Below are positions 1-8,913 of a DNA stretch of 45,590 bases, piece after piece (positions within the stretch are counted from its first letter, which is position 1; every line of letters starts with the position of its first letter). The notes beneath the pieces are model-generated. The model was not told where the DNA came from. It did no database searches and saw only the letters and a program-made list of their open reading frames with translations. Made by a program: the position numbers and the translations under genes. Origin of the DNA: CAYNRQ01 sp964399875. Its GTDB lineage: Archaea > Aenigmatarchaeota > Aenigmatarchaeia > QMZP01. The stretch covers positions 1-45,590 of the forward strand of contig CAYNRQ010000001.1 in assembly GCA_964399875.1 (NCBI GenBank), given 5' to 3'.

Positions 1-2
1 TT

Positions 3-44
3 AACCAATTGTATGTGACTGGTGGTAAGGAGCTAATCAATTAA
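3..44 (+). CDS. Possible 3' end of an upstream gene cut by the window edge
   Basis: An open frame enters from the left edge and ends with TAA at 42-44, encoding roughly NQLYVTGGKELIN. Nothing can be said about function from 13 residues. It could equally be noncoding sequence in front of the next gene. Confidence 0.25.
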   Translation, partial: NQLYVTGGKELIN

Positions 45-75
45 CCGTTTGAGAATTCACTTCTCACTTAATTCT

Positions 76-843
76 ATGAAGAAAAATTATCCAGCATCAA
101 GAAAAGGAGAAGCCATTGACCCTGAACAGGCCACTAAGTACTGGTTGGAAAGAGTTGGCATTGAAAGGCCAGATATACCAGACAGATTCATAATAACCTT
201 TGATGGGGGCATATACCAAATCATAAAACACAATTACTATACCAAACCAATACCAGAACTCTGGAGATTGTCTGTTGGAGATCCGTGCATATTATCAGAA
301 AAAGAAATAGGTGTTGTGACTGTTGGCTGGGGAGCTCCAGTAGCTGCTATAACCATGGAGAAGCTCATATCCCTTGGAGCAGAAAACTTTGTTATAGCCG
401 GTTTTGCAGGCTATCTGCAGAAATATATAGAACCAGGAGACATTGTGGTGGCAACAAGGGCAATAAGGGACGAAGGCCTGTCTAATCACTATATAGAACC
501 TTCTGAATATTCCTACCCAAGCAGGGGCATCACATCAGGACTGAAACAATCCTGCAAAAGAAAGGGATGCGATTTTCATTCAGGAGCAACCTGGACCATA
601 CCCGCTCCATACAGGGAAACAGCAGACAAGGTTAGAAAGCACAGGGATAACGGAGTTCTGACAGTGGAAATGGAGGCAGCCAGCCTTTTCGCAGTCTCAA
701 AACACAGAAAGAAAAAAACAGGGGCCATTTTTGTCACAAGCGATTATGTTTCACCCGATGGGTGGGAGCCCCACTACTTAGATAAAAGAATCCCGGAATC
801 CTGCAACAGCGCCTTTGAGGTGGCAGTGGAAACCCTGTCCTAA
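76..843 (+). CDS. Nucleoside phosphorylase (PNP/UDP family)
   Basis: Cytosolic enzyme of nucleoside salvage, expected to split a nucleoside with phosphate into base and ribose-1-phosphate. The family fold is visible: a Gly-rich stretch GWGAPVAAITMEKL near residue 85, GAENFVIAGFAGYLQ just after it, and the nucleoside-binding VEMEAASLFAVS motif near residue 195, as in uridine phosphorylase-like proteins. The ATG at 76 is preferred; a TTG at 49 would add nine residues (MRIHFSLNS) without clear family similarity. About 255 residues is normal for the family. Substrate (uridine or purine nucleoside) cannot be decided. It precedes the large surface protein but that gene has its own promoter. Confidence 0.8.
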   Translation: MKKNYPASRKGEAIDPEQATKYWLERVGIERPDIPDRFIITFDGGIYQIIKHNYYTKPIPELWRLSVGDPCILSEKEIGVVTVGWGAPVAAITMEKLISLGAENFVIAGFAGYLQKYIEPGDIVVATRAIRDEGLSNHYIEPSEYSYPSRGITSGLKQSCKRKGCDFHSGATWTIPAPYRETADKVRKHRDNGVLTVEMEAASLFAVSKHRKKKTGAIFVTSDYVSPDGWEPHYLDKRIPESCNSAFEVAVETLS

Positions 844-858
844 AAACAAAAAACAACA

Positions 859-866
859 TTTATAAG
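859..866 (+). promoter_or_regulatory. TATA element of the surface protein gene
   Basis: TTTATAAG lies 23-30 bp before the ATG at 889. This spacing puts transcription start at or next to the start codon, so the mRNA is probably leaderless. Confidence 0.6.
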
Positions 867-888
867 TTTATTCTGCAAATATTATATC

Positions 889-3800
889 ATGAAAGGGGGT
901 GCCTGGATTTTTTCCATAATAATTATTATTTCTATCTTTATGCTTATATTTCCAGTTCTTGTCGTATCCCAGGCACAGTGCCCTGCAAGCATAGACATAT
1001 ACTTAAACTCAACAAAGTATATAGCAGATGAAACAGGCGAGATTTATGTATGGGTTTACAACAGCAGCGGCTCAGCAATGCCGTATACAGACTTCAACGC
1101 AACAATATTTAAAGACGGAATGATAATGAGTAAAGCGCAATTGACAACGGGTCCGGAAGGCTATTACTATTCTTCTGGGTCTTTTGCTGGCACAGATGTA
1201 GGAAACTATAATACTACCGTGTCAATAAAAAACCCGCACTGTGCAGTTATTGCAGATTCGTTCCAATTTGTAGTAAACCCCTCAGAAAATCCGGATGATT
1301 ATCTGGTCGCTCACTATAGTTTTGAGAATAACACAAATGACAAATCCAAATACAAAAACCACGGCATCCGGCACGGCCCGGTATATGTTCCCGGCATAGC
1401 AGGTCAGGCCCTTGAGTTTGACGGTGTGGATGATTATGTTATTGTACCAGATGATGACAGCCTGGACCTTACAACCCAGTTCACGCTCTCTGCCTGGATT
1501 AATAAGAAAGGTGAAATGAAAACAATTATAAGCAAGGACGGTCTTAGAATACACGACCCAAACTATGCATACAATCTCTATGCCGGCGGAGATGGTGTGC
1601 AATACGAAACCAATAATATAGGATATTTAAATGCTATAGGAACAATAACATGGAATGAGTGGCACCATGTAGCAGTTACACACGACGCCAGCAAAAATCC
1701 CAACACAATAATCTATGTGGATGGTGAGAAAAAGAAATCAGGAAATGTTCCTTCTCCAAAAACGCTTTATCATGGCAAGCAGGACCTTCTTATCGGCCGG
1801 AGAATGAAAACAACGCTTTCTTTCTTCAACGGCACTATAGACGAGGTCAGGATATATAACAAGGCATTGTCTGCCCAAGAAATAAACCAGATTATTAATG
1901 ATGATCTCTCAGCACATGAGTGTAGTGACAGTGATGGCGGTGATAATATATATGAAAGGGGAATCATCACAGGTCCTGTATTAACATCCGGTGAGAAGCC
2001 TATGGATTATTGTCTCAACTACTCAGAAAACACCTTAATAGAATATTCCTGCTCTCCTGACACTGGATTTTCTGAAACAGCTGTAACTGGCCTGTATTCC
2101 AAGTCTGTAAACTGCGAATATGGTTGCATGGATGGTTATTGTATTGAAGGAATTGTAACATGTTATGATACTGATGTTTTAGATTATTATAATAAAGGGA
2201 CCTGTATTGAAGGAAATATTACATATGAGGATCGATGTTTTAATGAAACCGTGCTATATGAATATGACTGTATTACTGATCACTTGTGTGGTATTTATCC
2301 CAGATATGGCTATGAATGCCCGAACGGCTGCAAAAACGGAGCATGCATAAATGAAACAATGCCCTATTGCGGCGACGGTGTCTGCAATAAACAGACTTAT
2401 ACTTTTGTCAAAGGCGATAGTTACATTGTTTCCTACAATGGCAAATCATACAGGGTAACGGTCACGTTTATAGGAAGCAATAAGCTGTTGCTTAGTGTAA
2501 ACAATTCACCAAGCCATGTCTTATCACAGGGTCCATATGAGTTAGTAACAGACCTTCCTGTTTATGTGGAAAAAATAACACCAGCCATTACCGTCGGAGA
2601 CAAGGGCAAGGCTGTTTTAGTATTCGGCGAAAACAACTACATATGCCCTCAAGACTGTAATCAACCCTCCTATTGCGGCGACGGCACATGCGGCCAAAAC
2701 AAAACCCTGGACATGATAGCTGGAGATAAAGAGAGGATCACAATAGGCGGCAGAGATTACTTTATAGAGATTTTTTCTATAGACCCATCACACGTCAATA
2801 TAAGCGTAAATGGAAACAACATGTACATCCTTGTAGGAATGGAATACACCATCGATGGCCTTCCTGTATATGTTGAAGACATATACCAGTCAGAAAAAGG
2901 CCGGGCTGTTGTGCAGCTTGGTTCAGAGGAGATAACACTAACCGATTATAGTCCAGTAATCAAGGGAACATCAACAACAATTAACGGAACTCTTGTAGAC
3001 ATCATTGGAGACAGCAGAGGAGCATCAAAACTTACTGTTTCAGTTGCCGCAGAAGATCCTTCAAGGGCCTACATATGGCAATATGAAGCATTCACAGATC
3101 CTGTGTTTGGGACTATGAAGCTTGCTTTTGGCGGAATGGCGTCTTTAAATGAAGGAACGATAGCATTAGTAGCTATTGGTTCAAACCCATTGTTTAATAT
3201 CCATTTGCCATACAATTACAGTATTGAGGGTGGTGTTGACTTATCAATGCCAGAGGTTAATAAATTCTTAAATATAAGCGATCCTATAAACAAGATAAAA
3301 CCTATACTTACAAAAAGCGATCTGCCAGACTTACTCGCAGATGGAATAATAACAATAAACGGAGTTGCTAACAATTATAGCCAATACATAAGGCTTGGTT
3401 TATACCCCACAATAGAATATGATAAGATTCCAGCAGCTGGTATATTTAGACGTATATTCCATATTAGAACAGGCCACGGAATTGTTGGTGTATTAAATGG
3501 AAAGGAAACATATAATTACACTGTGGTTTTTAACAGGCCTCTAAACTTTTCAGATGAAAATTTAATAGGCAAGTACATAGAGCTTCTTGGCAATAGGTAT
3601 ACAATAGGGCCAAACTCAGGGTGGTTAAATCCATACAACCCGTTGGAGCTATTTGGGCCCGGACCGACTGTAACACTAACCATGCGCAAACCAATTAATG
3701 TAGAAATTAATGGTCTGACTTACACCATAGAGGCAATGTTCATTGGAAGCAATCAGTTGCTATTAAGGGTAGATAATGCAGTAAGCCCTGAACTGCAGAA

Positions 3801-4755
3801 GTATTCATCAGAGGTGGTTGGCGGCTTGAACGTATATGTAAAGGATATTATACCTGCAACAATATCCGGAAGAAAGGCCAGGATATCTTTTGGCGAAACC
3901 CCAAAAACCTGTCCAGAGGACTGTTATGAAATTACAAGAACATGCACCGATTCTGATGCAAACTATCAATATCGTGATGGAAACAATCCCTATGAAAAGG
4001 GATTCTGTTCAGAGTGCATTAACCACAATGACAGAAATTCCAGTGAATGTGGAATAATACATGAGGACTACTGCCTGAACAGCTTCACATTAATGGAATA
4101 CTACTGCGACGGATATGAATGTATGAACAAAACACACTACTGCAAGGAAGGATACGAGTGCAGAATGGGCGAATGTGTTCCAGAGAAACCTAAGCTCAGA
4201 ATACGTATAGAAGAGGGATGGAACATAATATCCATACCAGGCCAGATGTCAATAACAGGGGGAAACTGCACACCAGGCCCTTATGGGTCCTACTGGTATG
4301 GGTGGGCATTCTACTGGTGGTATCCGCCATGGGGAAGGTACGTATCATATGATGAGATCACATCTCTTAATGTAAATGGTTCAGAAATAACTTCAGAACT
4401 GATGAGAATGGCCTTCTGGGCCAGGTCACCCATGGATTGTTATTTTGAGCTTGAGATGTATGCCGGGAATTACTACAGAATAGCAGACCTGCCTCAGATA
4501 TACACCGGATACAACATGATCATGATCACAGAGGACATGATAAACTGGTCTTTGTCAGATTTCAAGGGTACCTGTGAGTTCGATATGATATTTATATGGG
4601 ATGCCCGGAACCAGGCATGGGAAAGATTCCCAGAAACAGAGATTATAGGCCAGGAAATGTTTGGTCACGGTCTTCTTGCGAGAGCAGAAAATAACTGCAG
4701 GCTCGGTGAAGCAGGCCCCCCGCCATTTCCCACAGCCTGGATTATAGGAGAGTAA
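889..4755 (+). CDS. Giant secreted LamG-domain, Cys-rich surface protein
   Basis: A 1,288-residue exported protein. Residues 1-27 form a signal peptide (MKGG, a long hydrophobic Ile/Phe stretch, then VVSQAQ). A short Ig-like region is followed by a LamG/concanavalin-like domain at about 138-335 (DYLVAHYSFENN, EFDGVDDYV, EVRIYNKALSAQEI), a sugar- or ligand-binding fold. Cys-rich modules follow, each near CGDGxC or CPxDC, alternating with three copies of a beta domain (GSNKLLLSVNN, PSHVNISVNGNN, GSNQLLLRVDN), and a C-terminal EEGWNIISIPG domain that is Trp/Tyr-rich. No C-terminal membrane helix is seen. Many N-x-S/T sequons suit glycosylation by the island at 22919-30786. Likely a cell-envelope or adhesion protein; its ligand is unknown. 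Confidence 0.75.
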   Translation: MKGGAWIFSIIIIISIFMLIFPVLVVSQAQCPASIDIYLNSTKYIADETGEIYVWVYNSSGSAMPYTDFNATIFKDGMIMSKAQLTTGPEGYYYSSGSFAGTDVGNYNTTVSIKNPHCAVIADSFQFVVNPSENPDDYLVAHYSFENNTNDKSKYKNHGIRHGPVYVPGIAGQALEFDGVDDYVIVPDDDSLDLTTQFTLSAWINKKGEMKTIISKDGLRIHDPNYAYNLYAGGDGVQYETNNIGYLNAIGTITWNEWHHVAVTHDASKNPNTIIYVDGEKKKSGNVPSPKTLYHGKQDLLIGRRMKTTLSFFNGTIDEVRIYNKALSAQEINQIINDDLSAHECSDSDGGDNIYERGIITGPVLTSGEKPMDYCLNYSENTLIEYSCSPDTGFSETAVTGLYSKSVNCEYGCMDGYCIEGIVTCYDTDVLDYYNKGTCIEGNITYEDRCFNETVLYEYDCITDHLCGIYPRYGYECPNGCKNGACINETMPYCGDGVCNKQTYTFVKGDSYIVSYNGKSYRVTVTFIGSNKLLLSVNNSPSHVLSQGPYELVTDLPVYVEKITPAITVGDKGKAVLVFGENNYICPQDCNQPSYCGDGTCGQNKTLDMIAGDKERITIGGRDYFIEIFSIDPSHVNISVNGNNMYILVGMEYTIDGLPVYVEDIYQSEKGRAVVQLGSEEITLTDYSPVIKGTSTTINGTLVDIIGDSRGASKLTVSVAAEDPSRAYIWQYEAFTDPVFGTMKLAFGGMASLNEGTIALVAIGSNPLFNIHLPYNYSIEGGVDLSMPEVNKFLNISDPINKIKPILTKSDLPDLLADGIITINGVANNYSQYIRLGLYPTIEYDKIPAAGIFRRIFHIRTGHGIVGVLNGKETYNYTVVFNRPLNFSDENLIGKYIELLGNRYTIGPNSGWLNPYNPLELFGPGPTVTLTMRKPINVEINGLTYTIEAMFIGSNQLLLRVDNAVSPELQKYSSEVVGGLNVYVKDIIPATISGRKARISFGETPKTCPEDCYEITRTCTDSDANYQYRDGNNPYEKGFCSECINHNDRNSSECGIIHEDYCLNSFTLMEYYCDGYECMNKTHYCKEGYECRMGECVPEKPKLRIRIEEGWNIISIPGQMSITGGNCTPGPYGSYWYGWAFYWWYPPWGRYVSYDEITSLNVNGSEITSELMRMAFWARSPMDCYFELEMYAGNYYRIADLPQIYTGYNMIMITEDMINWSLSDFKGTCEFDMIFIWDARNQAWERFPETEIIGQEMFGHGLLARAENNCRLGEAGPPPFPTAWIIGE

Positions 4756-4756
4756 T

Positions 4757-4972
4757 ATGAAAAACATATTAATAGTCGCAGTCGTAGTGGCTGTGGTATT
4801 GATAGCTATAGGAGCAGCAGCCATCATCCTGCTCGCACCGCAGCCAAGCACAGAGACAGGAGCCCCTGCTGCTGACAATCTGCATCCTGGTGAGGGTAAT
4901 ATGTTGGGTGTTTTTGAAAACTTCCCAGGCAATGACCCTGCTATAGGCCAGCCGCCGGCACCGCCCAGCTAA
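4757..4972 (+). CDS. Small single-helix membrane protein, proline-rich tail
   Basis: Seventy-one residues: a Val/Ile/Ala transmembrane helix at about 4-27, then a polar tail ending GQPPAPPS. It starts one base after the stop of the giant surface protein, so the two are co-transcribed and probably translationally coupled. The surface protein also ends in a proline-rich stretch (GPPPFP) and lacks its own anchor. This protein may serve as a membrane partner for it, but that is inference. No family recognised. Confidence 0.6.
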   Translation: MKNILIVAVVVAVVLIAIGAAAIILLAPQPSTETGAPAADNLHPGEGNMLGVFENFPGNDPAIGQPPAPPS

Positions 4973-4977
4973 CAAAC

Positions 4978-6783
4978 CTAAGAAACAATTCTTAATTCAT
5001 TCTTTGCTATAGCACTTAAAACAACCCTGCCTGTATCAGATTTCTTTCTTATCTTTAGCCTTCCTTTTTTGCCAACATGTGCAGAAAGAATAAGTTCATC
5101 ACACTGATACAGCTCAACGGATTTTCCTGTCAGACCCGGATTCAGATTTATATAAATAGAACCGCCATGTTCCTCATAGCTCCAGGACAGGTTTTTCTTC
5201 AGTGTCCCGCCTCTTGGCTCTACAGAAAGCTTTATACCAAGCCTTTTCTCCAGTTCTGTGATGTTCTTTCCCTTGGTTCCTATAAGCCTTGGTATCACAT
5301 CAGGATTAATCCTTACATTGGCCCTGCTGTCAGAAATCAGCTCCACTTCTGCGTTCTGGTCATAGTGGTTTAAAACTTTCTTTATGCTCTCAGCTGCAAG
5401 CATTCTGGCAGGGGATTTTCCAGCACCCTTTTTAGCAACCTCAGAAACAGGTATTATAACATTCTCCTCGCCATATGTATATATCTCGTACTCAAGGGTT
5501 TTTGTTGCAAAGTCCCTTATCTCCACAACAGGCCTTGTCAGATCATCATCGCTCATGCCTGTAGGCACCTTGACCGTCAGGCTTACATCATAAACCTTGT
5601 GAATCTTGCCAGCCTGGATATATATGATAGTATCAACAACATGTGGTATCACACCAAGCTCCAGCCTGCCGACAAACCTCTGCACTGCAGAGACAGGGTC
5701 TGTGGAATGTATAACACCTATCATACCCACACCAGACAGTCTCATATCCCCGAATATCTTGAAGTCCTTGGTCTTTCTGACCTCATCAAATATAGTGTAA
5801 TCAGGCCTTACCAGAAGCAAAAGCTCAGCTGTCTTCTCCCAGCTTCCCTCCAGAGGAGCATACTGGGTTATCTCAGGCCCAACCTGCAGATCCCTTGGCT
5901 GCTCAAATGTCTTAACAACCTTTCCTTGCTTGGATAAGTAATTGGCCAGGGCACTGGCAAAGCTGGATTTACCAGCGCCGGGAGGTCCGGCAATGAGAAC
6001 GCCGCTGGACTTTCCAACAATCCTTTTCTCCAATTCTTCATGCAGTTTGTAATCACTTAAAGTAACCTTGGCAATAGGTCTTACAGCTGTCAGCTCCAAC
6101 CCATCAGAAAAAGGAGGCTTTGCTATGGATATCCTGTAGTTTCCCATCTGGATAACCAGAGCCCCCTGCTTTCCTATTTCAATAAAAGAGTTCTCATCAA
6201 CCCTTGTTTTTGAGATAATCTGATTTATTATACCATTAAGTTCCTTTTCCTCGGGTTTTTTTCTATTAAGTTTAACCAGTCTTACAGCCCCTGGTTTTCC
6301 TTTCTTGGCATACGGTTGAACACCAACCTTGAGATGGACAGACTGTGTGTCTGGTGTAAAGAAACTCTCAAGCTTTAATTTCTTGCTAACAGACTTTGCT
6401 ATGTGCTTTACAGAAACACCCTCAACTTCTCCTACAAGGGCCTGGACATAGTCAGATGTTAATAAAGTGGCCTTTTCCTTTGCAGCAACATCTCTTATAA
6501 TAGCATCTATTCTCCCTTTCTTTGCTAGCTGGATCTCTTCTAGGGTGGGCCTTTCTCCTGTAAACTCTACCCTGACACCCTTTCTACTCCCAAGTTTTTT
6601 GATAGTCTTTATCTCTTCTAAACCATCAAAACCTATCTCCCTTCCTCTCGAAGCCTGGGCCTGCAATTCATCAATAACAGCCCTGGGTACAACTATCCTA
6701 ACGTTCTTTATCTCCCCTTCCTTTATCATGTTGGAAAGTTCTCTGTGTATGAGAACAGATGTGTCCGGAACTATTTTTTTCAT
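4978..6783 (-). CDS. PIN-domain / VirB11-like ATPase / KH-domain protein
   Basis: Conserved archaeal protein of about 601 residues combining three folds: an N-terminal PIN domain (acidic D7 in VPDTSV and D111 in LTSDY), a PilT/VirB11-type ATPase with Walker A GPPGAGKSS at about 266-274 and a DEVRKTKD box, and a C-terminal KH RNA-binding domain with RLIGTKGKNI. It is expected to act on RNA in the cytosol; the precise substrate is not known for the family. I start at ATG 6783 (MKKIVPDTSV) because PIN domains begin this way; the upstream frame adds 23 residues overlapping the promoter. It is divergent from the TBP gene. Confidence 0.85.
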   Translation of the reverse strand: MKKIVPDTSVLIHRELSNMIKEGEIKNVRIVVPRAVIDELQAQASRGREIGFDGLEEIKTIKKLGSRKGVRVEFTGERPTLEEIQLAKKGRIDAIIRDVAAKEKATLLTSDYVQALVGEVEGVSVKHIAKSVSKKLKLESFFTPDTQSVHLKVGVQPYAKKGKPGAVRLVKLNRKKPEEKELNGIINQIISKTRVDENSFIEIGKQGALVIQMGNYRISIAKPPFSDGLELTAVRPIAKVTLSDYKLHEELEKRIVGKSSGVLIAGPPGAGKSSFASALANYLSKQGKVVKTFEQPRDLQVGPEITQYAPLEGSWEKTAELLLLVRPDYTIFDEVRKTKDFKIFGDMRLSGVGMIGVIHSTDPVSAVQRFVGRLELGVIPHVVDTIIYIQAGKIHKVYDVSLTVKVPTGMSDDDLTRPVVEIRDFATKTLEYEIYTYGEENVIIPVSEVAKKGAGKSPARMLAAESIKKVLNHYDQNAEVELISDSRANVRINPDVIPRLIGTKGKNITELEKRLGIKLSVEPRGGTLKKNLSWSYEEHGGSIYINLNPGLTGKSVELYQCDELILSAHVGKKGRLKIRKKSDTGRVVLSAIAKNELRIVS

Positions 6784-6850
6784 CTTATCCTTTTTTATTT
6801 CAACATTTATATACTTACGTATACATTTATTATTTATAAAAGGTTTTATC
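6784..6850. promoter_or_regulatory. Divergent promoter region, PIN-ATPase and TBP genes
   Basis: On the minus strand TATATAAATG (about 6803-6812) lies about 26 bp before the PIN-ATPase ATG. On the plus strand an ATTTATTATT stretch at about 6824-6833 is correctly placed for the TBP start at 6851. Both genes look leaderless or nearly so. Confidence 0.5.
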
Positions 6851-7414
6851 ATGAAAAAATTTCAGGTCAAAGTTGAGAATGTAGTTGCTTTTGTCTCTCT
6901 TGGTAAAAAAATACCATTGAATAAACTTGTGAGCAGTGTGGAGAATGCAGAATATGAGCCAGAACAATTCCCAGGTCTTGTGTACAGAACAACAGAACCA
7001 AGAGCAGCAGCCCTTATTTTCTCTTCGGGAAAGATTGTATGCACAGGAGCAAAGAGCATAGAAAAATCCAAGGAAGCAATACACAAGGTTGTGGAAAGGA
7101 TAAGAAAGGTGGGTATACCCATGCCAAGGAAGTTTGATATACAGGTGGAAAACATAGTTGCTTCAAGCAAGATCAAGGCAAAGCTGAACCTGGAGGAGAT
7201 AACCTTCTCCCTCGAGAATGCAGAATATGAACCAGAGCAATTCCCAGGTCTTGTGTACAGAATAAGCAAACCAAGAGTTGCCTTCCTTATATTCAGTTCA
7301 GGAAAGATAATATGCACAGGTGCTCACACAATAGAGGATATTCATACAGCACTATTAAAACTCAAGGAAAAACTAGAATCCATAGGGATAAAAGTAACAC
7401 CTGTTCTGGAATGA
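6851..7414 (+). CDS. tbp: TATA-binding protein (TBP)
   Basis: General transcription factor that bends the archaeal TATA box and recruits TFB and RNA polymerase. The 187 residues are two direct repeats of the TBP saddle: ENVVAFVSLGKKIPL...AEYEPEQFPGLVYR...ALIFSSGKIVCTGAKS and ENIVASSKIKAKLNL...AEYEPEQFPGLVYR...LIFSSGKIICTGAHT. The two AEYEPEQFPGLVYR segments are also very similar at DNA level. The start is ATG 6851; an upstream in-frame extension runs antisense through the PIN-ATPase gene and is not coding. No acidic tail is present. Confidence 0.97.
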   Translation: MKKFQVKVENVVAFVSLGKKIPLNKLVSSVENAEYEPEQFPGLVYRTTEPRAAALIFSSGKIVCTGAKSIEKSKEAIHKVVERIRKVGIPMPRKFDIQVENIVASSKIKAKLNLEEITFSLENAEYEPEQFPGLVYRISKPRVAFLIFSSGKIICTGAHTIEDIHTALLKLKEKLESIGIKVTPVLE

Positions 7415-7415
7415 T

Positions 7416-7465
7416 CTAATTTTTCTTTAAATATTCCCCTGTCCTTTTTAGTTCTTGTTCTATCG
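7416..7465 (-). pseudogene. Severed C-terminal tail of the class I aminotransferase
   Basis: Read on the minus strand, the bases up to the stop TAG at 7416-7418 encode IEQELKRTGEYLKKN, a typical amphipathic C-terminal helix of class I aminotransferases. Joining this piece at the ATCG copy (7462-7465) to the other copy at 8943-8946 gives one continuous frame, KEKLYS-IEQELKRTGEYL. It is therefore the displaced end of the gene whose remainder is at 8943-9476. Confidence 0.75.
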
Positions 7466-7470
7466 TTTTG

Positions 7471-7605
7471 CGGTTATGAGAAGTTGAAATCTTTGATTTC
7501 AATTTGAGTGAAGGCGAAGCCGTAACCTCATAACCGCTGTTATATTCTCGAGGGCTGAAAGCCTGAGACGAGCAAAACGAAGTTTTGCGAAGAGTTTTCG
7601 GGGGC
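7471..7605. repeat. Palindrome cluster with GAA triloops
   Basis: An outer 10-bp arm CGGTTATGAG (7471-7480) pairs with CTCATAACCG (7527-7536). It encloses TTGAAATC-TTT-GATTTCAA (7484-7502) and GGC-GAA-GCC (7513-7521). Next come GGCT-GAA-AGCC (7553-7563) within TCTC/GAGA arms, and GCAAAAC-GAA-GTTTTGC (7572-7588). The cluster ends with TTTTCGGGGGC (7595-7605), the inverted partner of 8933-8943. Three of the hairpins share the GAA loop. Confidence 0.75.
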
Positions 7606-7608
7606 GAG

Positions 7609-7881
7609 CTAAAAAATAGATTGTAAAACAATTTGAAAAACAAAAGTTATGACCAAGAAAAATACTGTAAATAAGACTACAAACAAAATTTTTCTATTAT
7701 CCCAAACTACAATTCCTTGAGATTTAAGTTGTTGTTCTAATTCAGGTTTTAGTTTCTTAGTTCTAAGAAATATAGAAGTAACTGCAAAACCAATTAGAGT
7801 TAAAAAGTTCCATAAACCAAACAAAGCAAATTTTTTCTTGGATGGTTGATCTTTTCTGAAAACTATTATTCCAGCAAACAT
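7609..7881 (-). CDS. Membrane protein, possibly the frameshifted C-terminus of the 310-residue neighbour
   Basis: Ninety residues with hydrophobic segments (MFAGIIVF; NFLTLIGFAVTSIFL; ILFVVLFTVFFLVITFVFQIVL). The frame stays open upstream of this ATG with membrane-like sequence (VWIWGIIFFILSSCLAS) and overlaps the 3' end of the gene at 7953, yet has no ATG, GTG or TTG there. The likeliest reading is that this is the membrane anchor of the 310-residue exported protein, split off by a one-base shift near the A/T-rich run at 7950-7965. A separate gene with an unusual start is the alternative. It lies inside the insertion. Confidence 0.45.
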   Translation of the reverse strand: MFAGIIVFRKDQPSKKKFALFGLWNFLTLIGFAVTSIFLRTKKLKPELEQQLKSQGIVVWDNRKILFVVLFTVFFLVITFVFQIVLQSIF

Positions 7882-7952
7882 ACTTGCTAAACATGAACTT
7901 AATATAAAGAATATAATGCCCCATATCCAAACAGACCTATTTATGAAATCTG

Positions 7953-8885
7953 CTAAATTTTGATTTTGGTATATTTCAAATCCTCAATTCTTCTCTTCCC
8001 ATTAAAGAAAGATGATAATTCATTGGGTACGTTATAATATCGCTGAACAAAATAATTTACTTGGCTCCCCTTTTCTATTTCTGGATAAAGTTCTGGTGTG
8101 ACATGGCCCATTACATAAATTAATATTGGAATTTTTTGGCTTTCATAAACGCTTGTTGGTTTCAAAGGAAAGTAAATTTTATCTGTTGGAAAAGTAATAG
8201 AAACACCAACAACGTTAATGATTCTACTATATCTGTCTCTTATTGCAGATTCTTGTTTAAATTTTTCAACACCTGAAATCCACGATATAACAAAAGAATA
8301 TTCTTCACCTATGTATCCATCCAAAATTGATTTTAAATCAGAAGGTAACTCTAAATCCTTATTTGTTAGGTAATTATAAAATGCATTTCCATCTTTTGCG
8401 GTAACTAATTCTGTTGTTAGGCCCATTTTCTCTATGTGTTCATGTATTGTAATTCCTTCCTTTATACCACTCATCATACTTAACTGATAAAACACGGGAA
8501 ATGTATAAACCTGAGATAATCTCATTACACTAAAAGCATCAGAAATTGTATCATCGGTTTTTTCTTTTACGTCGTAGCCCCAAAGTCTTGGGAATCCTTT
8601 GATTATATCTATTACTGTTTTATCTGGTTTTGCAGGAACAGGAAAAATCCAAACAGCTTTTTCACCATGTAAATCACTAACATCTACAGACAAAAGCATA
8701 TTTTCAAATCCATTTTCATAATTGATTGCACATAATTGCTGATTCATATCCTGAAGTTCCCAACGGAACATATCAGGATCATAGATAACCATACCTCCAT
8801 CAGCAGAAACAGGCGGGATAAATACAAATGATGACAAAATAAACAATACTAAAACCAAACTTATTTTTGATTTGATGTTCACCAT
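7953..8885 (-). CDS. Exported protein resembling DUF2330
   Basis: A 310-residue protein with an N-terminal signal peptide (KISLVLVLFILSSFVFIPPVSA-DGG). The mature part has features I associate with archaeal DUF2330-type proteins: a DGGMVIYDPD opening, YENGFENMLLSVDV, and WIFPVPAKP near residue 85. The family has no established function. It stops at YTKIKI, just where a membrane segment would be expected; that segment appears in the next frame at 7609-7952. It has its own leaderless promoter inside the insertion, so it is likely expressed as a passenger. Family assignment is from memory and only moderate. Confidence 0.55.
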   Translation of the reverse strand: MVNIKSKISLVLVLFILSSFVFIPPVSADGGMVIYDPDMFRWELQDMNQQLCAINYENGFENMLLSVDVSDLHGEKAVWIFPVPAKPDKTVIDIIKGFPRLWGYDVKEKTDDTISDAFSVMRLSQVYTFPVFYQLSMMSGIKEGITIHEHIEKMGLTTELVTAKDGNAFYNYLTNKDLELPSDLKSILDGYIGEEYSFVISWISGVEKFKQESAIRDRYSRIINVVGVSITFPTDKIYFPLKPTSVYESQKIPILIYVMGHVTPELYPEIEKGSQVNYFVQRYYNVPNELSSFFNGKRRIEDLKYTKIKI

Positions 8886-8905
8886 AATTATAGTAAATTA
8901 AGATT

Positions 8906-8913
8906 ATTTAAAT
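8906..8913 (-). promoter_or_regulatory. TATA element of the passenger gene
   Basis: ATTTAAAT lies 21-28 bp before the ATG at 8885 on the minus strand, fitting a leaderless archaeal transcript. The insertion therefore brings its own promoter. Confidence 0.55.

Noticed and set aside
6467..6850. In-frame extension of the TBP gene by 128 residues
   Set aside because: It is antisense to the conserved PIN-ATPase gene and lacks TBP similarity; TBP starts at 6851.
7416..7643. A 75-codon frame on the minus strand
   Set aside because: It runs through the palindrome cluster and the aminotransferase tail. Only the last 15 residues have meaning; the rest is an artefact.
7950..7965. Programmed frameshift site joining the two passenger frames
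   Set aside because: No canonical slippery heptamer in the correct frame and no downstream structure; a mutation or separate gene is simpler.
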